In this document: positions 1 to 7,866 of the stretch, piece after piece
Layout: every line of letters begins with the position of its first letter
How positions within the stretch are numbered: the stretch's first letter is position 1
DNA from: Streptomyces canus
GTDB taxonomy: Bacteria; Actinomycetota; Actinomycetes; Streptomycetales; Streptomycetaceae
Assembly: GCF_030815415.1 (NCBI RefSeq)
Contig: NZ_JAUSWW010000001.1
Location: forward strand, 9,176,001 to 9,240,000
Direction: 5' to 3'
Length of the DNA: 64,000 bases
Made by a program: the position numbers and the translations under genes
The notes under the pieces: model-generated
The model's database searches: none
What the model saw: only the letters and a program-made list of their open reading frames with translations
Told to the model about the DNA's origin: nothing

Positions 1-345
1 GGGGCGCTCCGGGTGTGGTCGCGACAGCGACATCGCCATGTCGACATACGTCGCCTCGGCCGCGCGGGCCGCCCGGAACAGCGGCATCACGAAGCGGGGG
101 TCGGTCGCGTTGAGGAGGACGTCGCACGCGTGCCGCTCCAGCAGCGCCGCCACGGCCGCCTCGTCGCTCGCGTCGACGCGCTCAGCCCGGAAACGGGCCC
201 CCTCGGCACCGAGCGCCGCCACGGCGGCCTCGGCGCGGGCCAGGTCGTGGTCCGCCACCACCATCGCCTCGAAGAACGGCCGCCGGGCCGCGATCCGGGT
301 GATGGCGGTGCCCACTCCGCCGGCTCCCACGAGCAGTACACGCAT
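1..345 (-). CDS. Saccharopine dehydrogenase-like NAD(P)-binding protein (3' part lies outside window)
   Basis: The visible 115 codons start at an ATG and run off the left edge, so only the N-terminal Rossmann domain can be read. It opens with MRVLLVGAGGVGTAITR, a GxGGVG dinucleotide-binding loop, followed by VVADHDLARAE, where the acidic residue after strand 2 usually contacts the cofactor ribose. The stretch DVLLNATDPRFVMPLF and then TYVDMA is typical of the saccharopine dehydrogenase NADP-binding family. The substrate cannot be told from this fragment. It is divergently placed from the TetR regulator at 454-1176, with 108 bp between them, and may be controlled by it (inference). Confidence 0.8.
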   Translation of the reverse strand, partial: MRVLLVGAGGVGTAITRIAARRPFFEAMVVADHDLARAEAAVAALGAEGARFRAERVDASDEAAVAALLERHACDVLLNATDPRFVMPLFRAARAAEATYVDMAMSLSRPHPERP

Positions 346-453
346 GACAAGCACTCCGTCGGTCGAAGGTCCAAGACGTCGGTGGGGCCCCTGACGGAGA
401 TACAACGCCGCACGCTCACATAAGGTCAATGGCGTTGGCATAAGGAGAGCGGC

Positions 454-1176
454 ATGCCGAAAGCGGTCGTACCCGAGGAGAAGCGGCGTCGGCGCCGCCC
501 CACCAAGAGCGGCACCGTGCTGTCCGAGGAGCTGATCGTCGAGACCGCACTGCGGATGCTGCGCGAACACGGCAGCGCCGGGCTCACCGCCCGCCGCCTG
601 GGCCTGGCTCTGGACGCCGACCCCAGCACCCTGTACCGCTACTTCCGCGGCATGGACGACCTGACCCTGGCGATCGGCGACGCGCTGATCGGACAGGCGC
701 TGCGGGGCTGGGAGCCGACGGGGCGGTGGCGGGCGGACCTGCGCGCGATCGGGCTGCGCCTCCATGCCGCCTACCTCGCCCATCCGCAGGCCGCCGTGCT
801 GACCACCAACCGGGTCACCGGGCGACCCAACGAACTCGCCGCCGACGAGGCGGTTCTCGACGTGCTGCGCACCGCGGGCTTCCCGCTGGCGGACACGGTG
901 CGCATCTACCACGCCTTCATCGACCAGACCCTGGCCTTCGCCGCCCTGGACGCCGCCTCCCTGGCCCTGCCCAGCGCCGCGCTCCACGCCGACGAGGACA
1001 TGTGGAGCTCGACCTACGCCCGCCTGCCCCGCAGCACGCACCCCCGGATCGCGGAGGCGGCGCCCCTGCTGGCGGGGCGCATGGTGGAGAGCGCCTATCC
1101 GACGGCGCTGGAGATGCTGGTGGACAGCGCCGAGGCCCGACTGACCGCGCTGCTCAGCAGAACGAGCGGGCGATGA
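454..1176 (+). CDS. TetR/AcrR family transcriptional regulator
   Basis: A 240-aa DNA-binding protein. A basic N-terminal tail (EEKRRRRRPTK) precedes the TetR helix-turn-helix at about residues 25-70, with the hallmark sequence LTARRLGLALDADPSTLYRYFRGMDDL. The rest is a helical ligand-binding and dimerisation domain that does not reveal the inducer. It starts at ATG 454 behind AAGGAGAGC. It is divergent from the saccharopine dehydrogenase-like gene, the usual layout of a local repressor and its target (inference). Its last 23 bases overlap the 3' end of the convergent secreted-protein gene at 1154-1516. Confidence 0.9.
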   Translation: MPKAVVPEEKRRRRRPTKSGTVLSEELIVETALRMLREHGSAGLTARRLGLALDADPSTLYRYFRGMDDLTLAIGDALIGQALRGWEPTGRWRADLRAIGLRLHAAYLAHPQAAVLTTNRVTGRPNELAADEAVLDVLRTAGFPLADTVRIYHAFIDQTLAFAALDAASLALPSAALHADEDMWSSTYARLPRSTHPRIAEAAPLLAGRMVESAYPTALEMLVDSAEARLTALLSRTSGR

Positions 1177-1516
1177 AGCTCTCCATCTCGTCGTTGCGCC
1201 ACAGTTCGGGGATGCGCTGGTGCGGCTGGACGCACCCGAGGAAGCCGGTGAGGTCGTCGTTGTCGTACATCACGATGTAGTCGTCGGAGGCGTTGTCGAT
1301 GCTGCTGATCTCGTTGTCGCCGTTCCAGCCGTCGATGTCGTACGGACCGCCCGCGACGACGTCGACGTACCTGCTGCCCTCGTAGTTGCCGTCCTCCCAC
1401 ATGCAGACGCGGCCGGCCCCGCAGTAGCCGTCGGCCTGCGCCTCGCCGGCGAAGCCGAGCGTGAGGGCCGGTACGGCGAGCAGGGCGGCGAGTGCCGCTT
1501 TGGTCCTGGTGAGCAT
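1154..1516 (-). CDS. Secreted peptidase-inhibitor family I36 / beta-gamma-crystallin-like protein
   Basis: A 120-aa exported protein. The ATG at 1516 is chosen because GGGAGGAG lies just upstream; an in-frame start 9 codons earlier would put the binding site inside the gene. MLTRTKAALAALLAVPALTLGFAGEAQA is a clear Sec signal peptide. The mature part has four cysteines (CGAGRVC near the start, LGC and the C-terminal SFC) and the pattern CMWEDGNYEGSRYVDV, which resembles the Greek-key motif of Streptomyces peptidase inhibitor I36 (SMPI) proteins. Inhibitor activity is inferred from family only. A perfect 18-bp palindrome lies just upstream of the ribosome binding site. Confidence 0.8.
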   Translation of the reverse strand: MLTRTKAALAALLAVPALTLGFAGEAQADGYCGAGRVCMWEDGNYEGSRYVDVVAGGPYDIDGWNGDNEISSIDNASDDYIVMYDNDDLTGFLGCVQPHQRIPELWRNDEMESFIARSFC

Positions 1517-1533
1517 GGTGTTCTCCTCCCGTT

Positions 1534-1551
1534 GAGTCACCACGGTGACTC
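1534..1551. promoter_or_regulatory. Perfect 8-2-8 palindrome upstream of the secreted inhibitor gene
   Basis: GAGTCACC-AC-GGTGACTC reads as a perfect inverted repeat and ends 17 bases before the start codon at 1516, adjoining the ribosome binding site. It could be an operator or an RNA hairpin controlling translation. The binding factor is unknown. Confidence 0.5.
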
Positions 1552-1594
1552 CGGGACCGGGCCCCGCGGTACCTCGGAGGTGCGAGGTTGACGT

Positions 1595-2491
1595 CTAGGA
1601 GGTGAGCGCCTCGGCCGCCGCTGCGGCCACCGCCTCGGCCACGGTCGCCAGCGCGGGCGAGTCCAGCTTCCACTGCTGCCAGTACAGGGGCGCGTCCATC
1701 GGGCGGTCGGGCGCGAGGTGGACCAGCCGGCCCGTGGCCAGCAGCGGCTCGGCCTGGACGTCGGGGACCATGCCCCAGCCCAGGCCCAGCGCGACGGTCG
1801 CCACGAAGCCCTCCGAGGTGGGGACGTAGTGGCGGTCGGGACTCGCGCCGCCCCCGCCGCGGCGCAGGCTGCGCACGAAGCGGTCCTGGTAGGAGTCGCG
1901 GCGGTCGAAGGCCACCGAGGGCGCCTGCGCGAGCGCGTCCCGCAGCGGACCGCCGAGCCACCGGTCGGCGAACTCCGGGCTCGCCACGGCGAAGTACCGC
2001 ATCCGCCCCAGCGGGCGCACGGAACAGCCCGACACCGCGTCCGGCGACGAGGTCACCGCGGCCATCACCAGCCCCTCCCGCAGCAGCGTCGCCGTGTGCT
2101 CCTCGTCCTCGCGGTGCAGCTCGAAGGTGAGCCGGGACCCGTCCGGAACGCGGTTCAGCGCCGGGAGGAACCATGTCGCCAGTGAGTCGGCGTTGACCGC
2201 GATCGACACCCGCGTCGACTCCCCGGGCACGCTCATGCCCAGCTCGGTCCGCGCGTCCCGCTCCAGTCGCGCCAGCTGCCGCGCGAACCGCACGATCACC
2301 TCGCCCGACTCGGTGGGCCGCACCGGTTTCGTACGCACCAGCAGCACCCGGCCGGTGCGCTGCTCCAGGGCCTTGACCCGCTGGCTCACCGCCGACGGCG
2401 TCAGATGCAGGGCCGCGGCTGCCGCGTCGAAGGTGCCCTCGTCGACCACCGCCAGCAGGGTCCGCACCTGGTCGAGGGGAAGCTCTGTCAT
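1595..2491 (-). CDS. lysG: LysR-family regulator, ArgP/LysG type, of the divergent amino acid exporter
   Basis: A 298-aa LysR-type regulator. The winged HTH is at residues 5-65 (LPLDQVRTLLAVVDEGTFDA, then LHLTPSAVSQRVKALEQRTG), and the following LLVRTKPVRPT is characteristic of the ArgP/LysG (IciA) branch, which senses lysine or arginine. A type-2 periplasmic-binding-like effector domain fills residues 90-295. The ATG at 2491 fits the HTH position; the frame stays open upstream but loses homology. It is divergent from a LysE exporter over 69 bp that hold a dyad, the classic arrangement in which this regulator activates export when cytoplasmic basic amino acids rise. Confidence 0.92.
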   Translation of the reverse strand: MTELPLDQVRTLLAVVDEGTFDAAAAALHLTPSAVSQRVKALEQRTGRVLLVRTKPVRPTESGEVIVRFARQLARLERDARTELGMSVPGESTRVSIAVNADSLATWFLPALNRVPDGSRLTFELHREDEEHTATLLREGLVMAAVTSSPDAVSGCSVRPLGRMRYFAVASPEFADRWLGGPLRDALAQAPSVAFDRRDSYQDRFVRSLRRGGGGASPDRHYVPTSEGFVATVALGLGWGMVPDVQAEPLLATGRLVHLAPDRPMDAPLYWQQWKLDSPALATVAEAVAAAAAEALTS

Positions 2492-2499
2492 CACGAGCG

Positions 2500-2523
2500 C
2501 TAATGATACGTAAGAATCTTTAG
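2500..2523. promoter_or_regulatory. LysG-type operator dyad between lysG and lysE
   Basis: CTAATGAT and ATCTTTAG form a 7-of-8 matched inverted repeat separated by 8 bases in the 69-bp divergent intergenic region. It is AT-rich against the GC-rich background, as expected of a LysR box. No other dyad of this quality was seen in the gap. Confidence 0.65.
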
Positions 2524-2560
2524 CTGTACTCCAGATCGCCGTCCGCCTAGCGTCGAGGCC

Positions 2561-3178
2561 ATGACCGCTTCGCTCGCCGCCGCTGCCGCCGGATTCGGCA
2601 CCGGCCTCTCCCTCATCGTCGCCATCGGCGCCCAGAACGCCTTCGTCCTGCGCCAGGGCGTCCGCCGCGACTCCGTCCTCGCCGTCGTCGGCATCTGCGC
2701 CCTCTCGGACGCGGCCCTGATCGCCCTGGGCGTCGGCGGACTGGGAGCGGTGGTGGTGGCGTGGCCGGACGCGCTGACCGCGGTCGGCTGGATCGGCGGC
2801 GTATTCCTGCTCTGCTACGGCGCCCTCGCCGCCCGCCGGGTGTTCCGGCCGGCCGGCGGCGCCCTGCGCACGGAGGGCGAGGCGGCCGGCTCCCGCAAGC
2901 GGGCCGTCCTGACCTGCCTGGCACTGACCTGGCTCAACCCGCACGTCTACCTGGACACCGTGTTCCTGCTCGGCTCCGTCGCCGCCGATCGCGGCGCACT
3001 GCGCTGGACCTTCGGGCTCGGCGCCGTACTCGCCAGCCTGTGCTGGTTCGCGGCACTGGGCTTCGGCGCCCGGCTGCTGGGCCGCTTCCTGGCCAGGCCC
3101 ACGGCCTGGCGCGTCCTGGACGCACTGGTCGCCGCGACGATGATCACCATGGGCGCGATGCTGATCGCCGGGGCCTGA
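2561..3178 (+). CDS. lysE: LysE/ArgO family amino acid exporter
   Basis: A 205-aa integral membrane protein that exports basic amino acids in characterised relatives. It has the family signature near the N terminus (FGTGLSLIVAIGAQNAFVLR) and the second conserved block LTWLNPHVYLDTVFLLGSV. Five to six hydrophobic helices are spread along the whole length, and the size matches LysE/ArgO. It is divergent from its probable activator and is followed after about 100 bp by an MFS gene on the same strand. Substrate assignment to lysine/arginine is by family and regulator context. Confidence 0.92.
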   Translation: MTASLAAAAAGFGTGLSLIVAIGAQNAFVLRQGVRRDSVLAVVGICALSDAALIALGVGGLGAVVVAWPDALTAVGWIGGVFLLCYGALAARRVFRPAGGALRTEGEAAGSRKRAVLTCLALTWLNPHVYLDTVFLLGSVAADRGALRWTFGLGAVLASLCWFAALGFGARLLGRFLARPTAWRVLDALVAATMITMGAMLIAGA

Positions 3179-3281
3179 GCAACGCCCTGTCCGCAGGCGG
3201 GGATCGCGGGTCCCGCAGGCTCGGACGCGACTGCCATAGTGAACCCTGGTCCGAAAGATGTAACGACCAACCAGGAAGCCC

Positions 3282-4577
3282 GTGGACACGAGCGAGAGCA
3301 GCACCGAAGAGCAGCCGACGACCCCCACGGAAGAGCCCGCCCGGCGCGGCTGGCGCCGGTTCGCGATGGACACCCGTCCACTGCGCCGCCCGGCCTACCG
3401 CCGGCTGTGGACGTCGACCATTGTCACCGCCGTCGGCAGCCAGCTCACCGCGGTCGCGGTGCCCAAGCAGATCTACGACATCACGGGCTCGTCCGCGTGG
3501 GTCGGCTACGCGAGCCTCGCCGGGCTGCTGCCGCTCATGGTGTTCGCACTGTGGGGCGGCGCGATCGCCGACAGCGTGGACCGCCGCAAGCTGCTCCTGG
3601 TCACCAACACCGGGATCGCGGTCACCTCGCTGCTCTTCTGGACACAGGCCGTCACCGGCCTGGAGTCCGTGGCCGTGCTGATGGTCCTGCTCGCGACGCA
3701 GCAGGCGTTCTGGGGCCTGAACGCACCGGCCCGCAACGCCTCCATCGCCCGGCTGGTGCCCGCGGACGAGCTGACCGCCGCCAACGCCCTCGGCTCGACC
3801 GTCATGCAGACAGGGCAGGTGGTCGGCCCGCTCCTGGCGGGCGCCCTGATCCCGGTCATCGGCCTGCCGGAGCTCTACCTCATCGACGCCCTGGCGCTGT
3901 GCGTCACGGTGTGGGCGGTCTACAAGCTGCCCGCGCTGCCGCCGCCGGCGTCGGGGACCAAGCGCCGCGCGGGAGTGCGCGAGATCGCGGCCGGGTTCCG
4001 GTACATCTCCCTGCACAAGGTGCTGCTGCTGTCCTTCCTCGCCGACATCATCGCGATGGTCCTCGGCATGCCGCGCGCCCTGTTCCCGCAGCTGGCCTCG
4101 GAGACCTACGCGCCCTACGGCGAAGGTCTCGCCCTCGGTCTGCTGTTCGCGGCGATCCCCATCGGCGCCGTCCTCGGCGGACTGCTCTCGGGCACCTTCT
4201 CCCGGGCCCGCCGGCACGGCTGGATGGTCATCGGCGCCGTCGTCGCGTGGGGCGCCGCCATCACCGGCTTCGGGCTGAGCGACAGCCTCTGGCTCGCGGT
4301 CGCGTTCCTCGCCCTGGCAGGGGTGGCCGACATGGTCTCCATGGTCTTCCGCGGGGCGATCCTGCTGTCCGCCGCCACCGACGAGATGCGCGGCCGTATG
4401 CAGGGCGTCTTCACCGTGGTCGTCGCGGGCGGGCCGCGCCTGGCCGACGTCCTGCACGGCACCGCGGGCTCGGCCTTCGGGCCACGCGCGGCCGTCGCGG
4501 GCGGCGGTCTCCTCGTCGTGGCCGTGATGCTGGGCCTGGCCGCCGCCGTACCGGCGCTGCGCCGCTACCGGATCTGA
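3282..4577 (+). CDS. MFS transporter, EntS/MFS_3-like exporter
   Basis: A 431-aa permease with a soluble N-terminal tail of about 40 residues and 11-12 hydrophobic segments. The GTG start at 3282 follows AGGA. The motif GGAIADSVDRRKLLL between helices 2 and 3 is the major facilitator motif A, and FWGLNAPARNASIARLVP is typical of the enterobactin-exporter-like branch. It is probably a drug or siderophore efflux pump. No biosynthetic gene is adjacent, so the substrate is unknown. Its stop is only 4 bases from the stop of the convergent gene at 4582. Confidence 0.85.
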   Translation: MDTSESSTEEQPTTPTEEPARRGWRRFAMDTRPLRRPAYRRLWTSTIVTAVGSQLTAVAVPKQIYDITGSSAWVGYASLAGLLPLMVFALWGGAIADSVDRRKLLLVTNTGIAVTSLLFWTQAVTGLESVAVLMVLLATQQAFWGLNAPARNASIARLVPADELTAANALGSTVMQTGQVVGPLLAGALIPVIGLPELYLIDALALCVTVWAVYKLPALPPPASGTKRRAGVREIAAGFRYISLHKVLLLSFLADIIAMVLGMPRALFPQLASETYAPYGEGLALGLLFAAIPIGAVLGGLLSGTFSRARRHGWMVIGAVVAWGAAITGFGLSDSLWLAVAFLALAGVADMVSMVFRGAILLSAATDEMRGRMQGVFTVVVAGGPRLADVLHGTAGSAFGPRAAVAGGGLLVVAVMLGLAAAVPALRRYRI

Positions 4578-4581
4578 GCCG

Positions 4582-5034
4582 TCAGCGGGCGCGCCGGGAG
4601 ATCGAGTACTGCTCCAGCAGTTTGCCCCGGGTCGTCTCCAGCCGGTACGCCAGGATCTCGGCGACGCTGCGCACCAGGATCAGGCCGAGCTGGGGATCCT
4701 CCTCGCACAGGGCGAGCACCGCCGCCGCGTCGAACTCATAGGCCCGCACGGGGCTGAAGGCCACCGCGCCGAAGTCCCACTGGTGCGGCGGGAAGAGCCA
4801 CGACCAGCCGAGCAGGTCCCCCGAGCCGAGGCTGGCCACGGTGACCCGTTGCAGCGACGTCACCTGCTGGTCGAGGGAGACGGCGCCCGAGCGGATGACC
4901 CAGAAGCGGTCGGCCGTACCCCCTGGCTCGAAGATCCGGGCGTCCTCGGGGAAGGAGACCTCCCGGGCCAGGGCCGTCAGGCGGGCCCGCTGGGGCGGAG
5001 GCAGGGCGGTCAGCAGTTTCGTCGCTTTGGTCAT
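4582..5034 (-). CDS. Crp-like cyclic nucleotide-binding domain protein lacking a DNA-binding domain
   Basis: A 150-aa protein that is essentially one cyclic-nucleotide-binding beta-roll. Residues about 18-130 show FPEDARIFEPGGTADRFWVI and the later LGSGDLLGWSWLFPP, the conserved core of the cNMP domain. No helix-turn-helix follows and the protein stops after RETTRGKLLEQYSISRRAR-like charged residues, so it is not a Crp repressor or activator. It has a close paralogue at 55941-56405 sharing REVSFP, ADRFW, GWSWLF and VRAYEFDA. The ligand is unknown and the canonical cAMP-binding RxxS/T is not evident. Confidence 0.8.
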   Translation of the reverse strand: MTKATKLLTALPPPQRARLTALAREVSFPEDARIFEPGGTADRFWVIRSGAVSLDQQVTSLQRVTVASLGSGDLLGWSWLFPPHQWDFGAVAFSPVRAYEFDAAAVLALCEEDPQLGLILVRSVAEILAYRLETTRGKLLEQYSISRRAR

Positions 5035-5155
5035 GACGCGGGGCTCCTCGCCGGCGATTCGGTTCCGGTGCTTTCCCTACGCCCATTTCAGCCGCTGCGG
5101 ACGACCGGGGCACCTCGGCGGCGGGCACTTCCGGCGCTGTCGTCTCGCGGGCAGG

Positions 5156-5193
5156 AAAAAAGCCCTGGCTGGACGGGGGAGACCAGCCAGGGC
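5156..5193 (-). terminator. Rho-independent terminator downstream of the decarboxylase
   Basis: GCCCTGGCTGG (5162-5172) pairs perfectly with CCAGCCAGGGC (5183-5193) across a 10-base loop. Read on the minus strand, the stem is followed directly by six T residues (5161-5156). It lies about 117 bases after the decarboxylase stop and before the next minus-strand gene, so it should end the decarboxylase transcript. Confidence 0.85.
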
Positions 5194-5210
5194 CGTATGA
5201 GAGGTGATCT

Positions 5211-5303
5211 ATGAAGGACGTATACCGTCGACTCCATGACGACCTATGGATGAACCGTAAACCATCTCGGAGCCTTGTGCGTATACGAAAGCCGGGCACG
5301 TGA
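5211..5303 (+). CDS. Possible 30-aa small protein (speculative)
   Basis: ATG 5211 follows GAGGTGAT at a good distance and opens a 30-codon frame starting MKDVYRRLHDDLW and ending in a basic tail. The surrounding 110 bp is much less GC-rich than the neighbouring genes. Third-position GC in the frame is only about half, unlike a normal Streptomyces gene. It may therefore be an untranslated region that by chance carries a ribosome binding site. No relative is recognised. Confidence 0.18.
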   Translation: MKDVYRRLHDDLWMNRKPSRSLVRIRKPGT

Positions 5304-5309
5304 CCCGTT

Positions 5310-6797
5310 TCACTCCGTGTCGGCCCGGTCCGCCGCCAGCACCCTGAACGTCTCCAGACCGGGGTCGCTCGGGTCGGGCAGATTCATCCCCGCGGCCAGT
5401 CCGGTCGTCAGATAGCGCACCACGGGCTCGGTCAGCCGCTCACCGGGCAGCACGGCCGGGATCCCGGGCGGGTACGGCGTGACCATCTCCGCCGCGACCC
5501 GGCCGGCCGCCTCCCGTACCGGCACATCCTCGGCGGGGCCGAAGAACGCGTCGCGCGGCAGGACGGCCTGGGACATCCGCAGCTCGGACGGCGGCGGCAC
5601 CTCCACGCGGGGAGCCCGGGGCAGCTCGGGCGCGGCCTGTGCCAGATCCCGCAGCGCGGCAAGGAGTTGGCGGGCCGTGCCCTCGTCGTCGCCGTGGGTG
5701 ATCTGCGTGCCGATCCGGCGGTGGTCGGTGAGGTGTGTGTCGATCTGCCGGTGCTCACGCAGCCAGTCCGCCGCCTGGAATCCGGTGATGCCGAGACCGT
5801 CGAGGTCGATGACGACGGGGAGCGGGTCGAAGTCGTCCGCGAGTCCGGGACCGCAGAAGTCGTCCCGGTCGTGGACGTGCAGCCCCTCGATCTCCTCGAT
5901 GCCGGCCCGGACGTCCGCGGCGAGATCCAGTGCGGCGCCCATCAGGTCCTTGCCGCGCAGGGCCATCTGCCGTCGCCAGCCGTCGAGTCCGGCGTAGATC
6001 AGCACCGACGGGCTGGTGGTGCCCAGCAGATCCGCGCGCAGCCGCAGCAGTTCGGGCGGTACGTGGTCGCCCTGCAGATGGAATACCGAGCCCTGTTCGA
6101 GGCCGCTGCCCATCTTGTGGATGCTGGTCACACAGATGTCGGCGCCCGCGTCCATGGCCCAGGACGGCAGATCGGGGTGGAAGGGAAGGTGCGCGCCCCA
6201 CGCCTCGTCCACGATCAGCGGGCGCCCGTACCGGTGGCACACCTCGGCGACCGCGCCCAGGTCGGCGCAACTGCCGTACGGGGTCGGGCTGGTGACCAGG
6301 GCACCCTTCGCGTCGGGATGGTCGGTGAACGCCTTGTCGAACTCGGCAGCGGACGGCGGATGCGCCAGGTGCCGCTCGGCGTCCCAGCGCGGCTCGACCC
6401 ACACGGGCTCGATGCCCGAGAGGATCAACCCCGACACGACCGACTTGTGCGCGTCCCGCCCGACCAGCAGCTTCTCGTGCGGTCCCGCCACGGACAGCAT
6501 CGCCGCCTTGACCGACAGGGAACTGCCGCACGTGGTGAAGAACGTGTGCTCCGCGTGCACGGCGTCGGCCATCAGCTTCTCGGCGCGCTCCAGCACCCGG
6601 CCCCGGGTCAGGCGGTCGTCGAGACCGCCCGACGCCAGGACGTCACCGAGGAACACCGCGTCGCCCAGAACCTCCCGCACCGCCGGATCGGCGCCCCGGG
6701 CCTGCTTGTGCCCGGGTGGTGTGAACGACAGCCGCCCCTGGCGGCGGTAGTCGTCCAGCGCTTCGAGTACGGGTGCCCTTGTGTGATCCACAGTCAT
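5310..6797 (-). CDS. Orn/Lys/Arg decarboxylase class I family, PLP-dependent
   Basis: A 495-aa fold-type I PLP enzyme of the short (about 490 aa, no wing domain) Orn/Lys/Arg decarboxylase group. RLSFTPPGHKQARGADP is the family N-terminal signature. DEAWGAHLPFH (about 197-207) holds the cofactor-contacting Asp, and SIHKMGSG places the Schiff-base lysine at about K228. A C-terminal domain contains VTPYPPGIPAVLPGER. It probably decarboxylates a basic amino acid to a polyamine precursor. A small gene ends 30 bp upstream on the same strand, suggesting an operon that finishes at the terminator near 5156-5193. Confidence 0.92.
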   Translation of the reverse strand: MTVDHTRAPVLEALDDYRRQGRLSFTPPGHKQARGADPAVREVLGDAVFLGDVLASGGLDDRLTRGRVLERAEKLMADAVHAEHTFFTTCGSSLSVKAAMLSVAGPHEKLLVGRDAHKSVVSGLILSGIEPVWVEPRWDAERHLAHPPSAAEFDKAFTDHPDAKGALVTSPTPYGSCADLGAVAEVCHRYGRPLIVDEAWGAHLPFHPDLPSWAMDAGADICVTSIHKMGSGLEQGSVFHLQGDHVPPELLRLRADLLGTTSPSVLIYAGLDGWRRQMALRGKDLMGAALDLAADVRAGIEEIEGLHVHDRDDFCGPGLADDFDPLPVVIDLDGLGITGFQAADWLREHRQIDTHLTDHRRIGTQITHGDDEGTARQLLAALRDLAQAAPELPRAPRVEVPPPSELRMSQAVLPRDAFFGPAEDVPVREAAGRVAAEMVTPYPPGIPAVLPGERLTEPVVRYLTTGLAAGMNLPDPSDPGLETFRVLAADRADTE

Positions 6798-6827
6798 GGC
6801 GAGCCGGGTTCCCGGGAGCCCGGCCGT

Positions 6828-7061
6828 TCAATCGGACCGCTCGGCCGTCCCGGGCTGCCTGCCCGGCGTCAGGATCTCGTCCAGCACCCTGAGCACCGTC
6901 TCGTAGGCCAGCGTCCGCACGGCCGCCTCGCGCGAGCCCTCCGGGTCGCTCGGCCGCAGGGCGTCACTACGGGACCGCCAGGCACGCTCCTCCTCCAGAG
7001 CACAGGCCCGGGCACGCTGCATGCGCCGCAACAGTTCATCCGCATCCACGACATCCGTCAT
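6828..7061 (-). CDS. Small conserved-type hypothetical protein upstream of the decarboxylase
   Basis: A 77-aa soluble, highly charged protein, largely helical (MTDVVDADELLRRMQRARAC, later AVRTLAYETVLRVLDEIL). No known domain is recognised. ATG 7061 is preferred over a start 15 codons upstream because GGGTGA precedes it closely. It ends 30 bp before the decarboxylase start, so the two are probably co-transcribed. Two cysteines are absent as a pair and no signal peptide or membrane segment is present. Function is unknown; a role with the decarboxylase is inference from position only. Confidence 0.6.
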   Translation of the reverse strand: MTDVVDADELLRRMQRARACALEEERAWRSRSDALRPSDPEGSREAAVRTLAYETVLRVLDEILTPGRQPGTAERSD

Positions 7062-7255
7062 GTCACCCGGGTACCCCGCAAATGATTCCGGATGGCCCGT
7101 GTGCACAAGGTTTGATGCGGCTCCGAGAGGTGAGCCGAAGGGAAGAGACCTGCGGTGCTCGCGGAGTGTGACGGATCCGCTGCCGCGCCAGGCGGGACTT
7201 CCGCGTTGTCCGCGACCGCCTGGGCCTGCCCCCCACCGATTCAGGGAGCCCAGGG

Positions 7256-7675
7256 ATGTGCGAGAAGCACAGGACCGAATCTGTCGAGCGGTACCGCCGA
7301 CCGTGCCAGCCGGCGGAGGCGCGCCGCGCCGTCGAGCGGGCCGTGGCCGAACGCTGCCGCGTCACCCATACGACCTGCGATCGCGAAGCCCTGGGAGACG
7401 CCCTGCTCGTCGCCTCGGAGCTCACCACCAACGCGATCCTGCACGGCGGCGGAATCACCGACTTCCGCGTCGACGTCGGCGAACCCGGCGTGCGCGTCTC
7501 GGTGAGCGACCGCAGCGACGATCTCCCCGTGGCCAAAGAGCCCTTCGACCCGCGCGGACGGCGCCGCCTGGGCGGCCTCGGCTGGCCCATCGTCTGCCGG
7601 CTGGCACGCGATGTGCGCGTCACCGACCTGCCCTCCGGAGGCAAGTGCATCACCGCGGTCGTCCCCCTGTTCTGA
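7256..7675 (+). CDS. ATP-binding protein, anti-sigma factor kinase-like (HATPase_c_2)
   Basis: A 139-aa single-domain GHKL ATPase of the RsbW/SpoIIAB-like group expanded in Streptomyces. The N box is ALLVASELTTNAILHGGG (about 49-66), the G1 box VSVSDRSDD, and a glycine-rich G2-like stretch RRLGGLGWPIV follows. Such proteins phosphorylate anti-anti-sigma factors and/or hold a sigma factor inactive. The next gene downstream, 191 bp away, is a SigB/SigF-type sigma factor, which makes a regulatory pairing likely but unproven. ATG 7256 is preceded by CAGGGAGCCCAGGG. Confidence 0.88.
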   Translation: MCEKHRTESVERYRRPCQPAEARRAVERAVAERCRVTHTTCDREALGDALLVASELTTNAILHGGGITDFRVDVGEPGVRVSVSDRSDDLPVAKEPFDPRGRRRLGGLGWPIVCRLARDVRVTDLPSGGKCITAVVPLF

Positions 7676-7866
7676 CAGTCCGCCGATCTTCCCGGGAAAA
7701 GCGGAGTTTGGGCCCCCGGGGTGAGGGCAGACGCAGTTTCGTGCTTCGGACCGGAGGCGCGCCAGCGGGAGCGACATGGCTGCTGCAGGGCCCACGTCTG
7801 GTGTCCGGCCGGTAGTCCCCGTTCCCGCGGTAATTCCCTGAAACGACCGTTCAGGAGCGATTCCGC

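Noticed and set aside
1595..3373. A 592-codon minus-strand open frame running through lysG and across the lysE gene
   Set aside because: Only the first 298 codons from ATG 2491 show LysR homology; the upstream part is antisense to lysE with low-complexity composition.
5195..5310. Possible tRNA or riboswitch in the low-GC stretch after the decarboxylase
   Set aside because: No cloverleaf, T-loop sequence or known aptamer core could be found on either strand.
7109..7132. GTTT-N14-AGGTGA upstream of the ATP-binding protein as a SigB promoter
   Set aside because: The -10 half has only three consensus positions.
7821..7844. Minus-strand GTTTCA-N12-GGGAAC as an antisense SigB promoter
   Set aside because: No minus-strand gene follows; a chance match is as likely.
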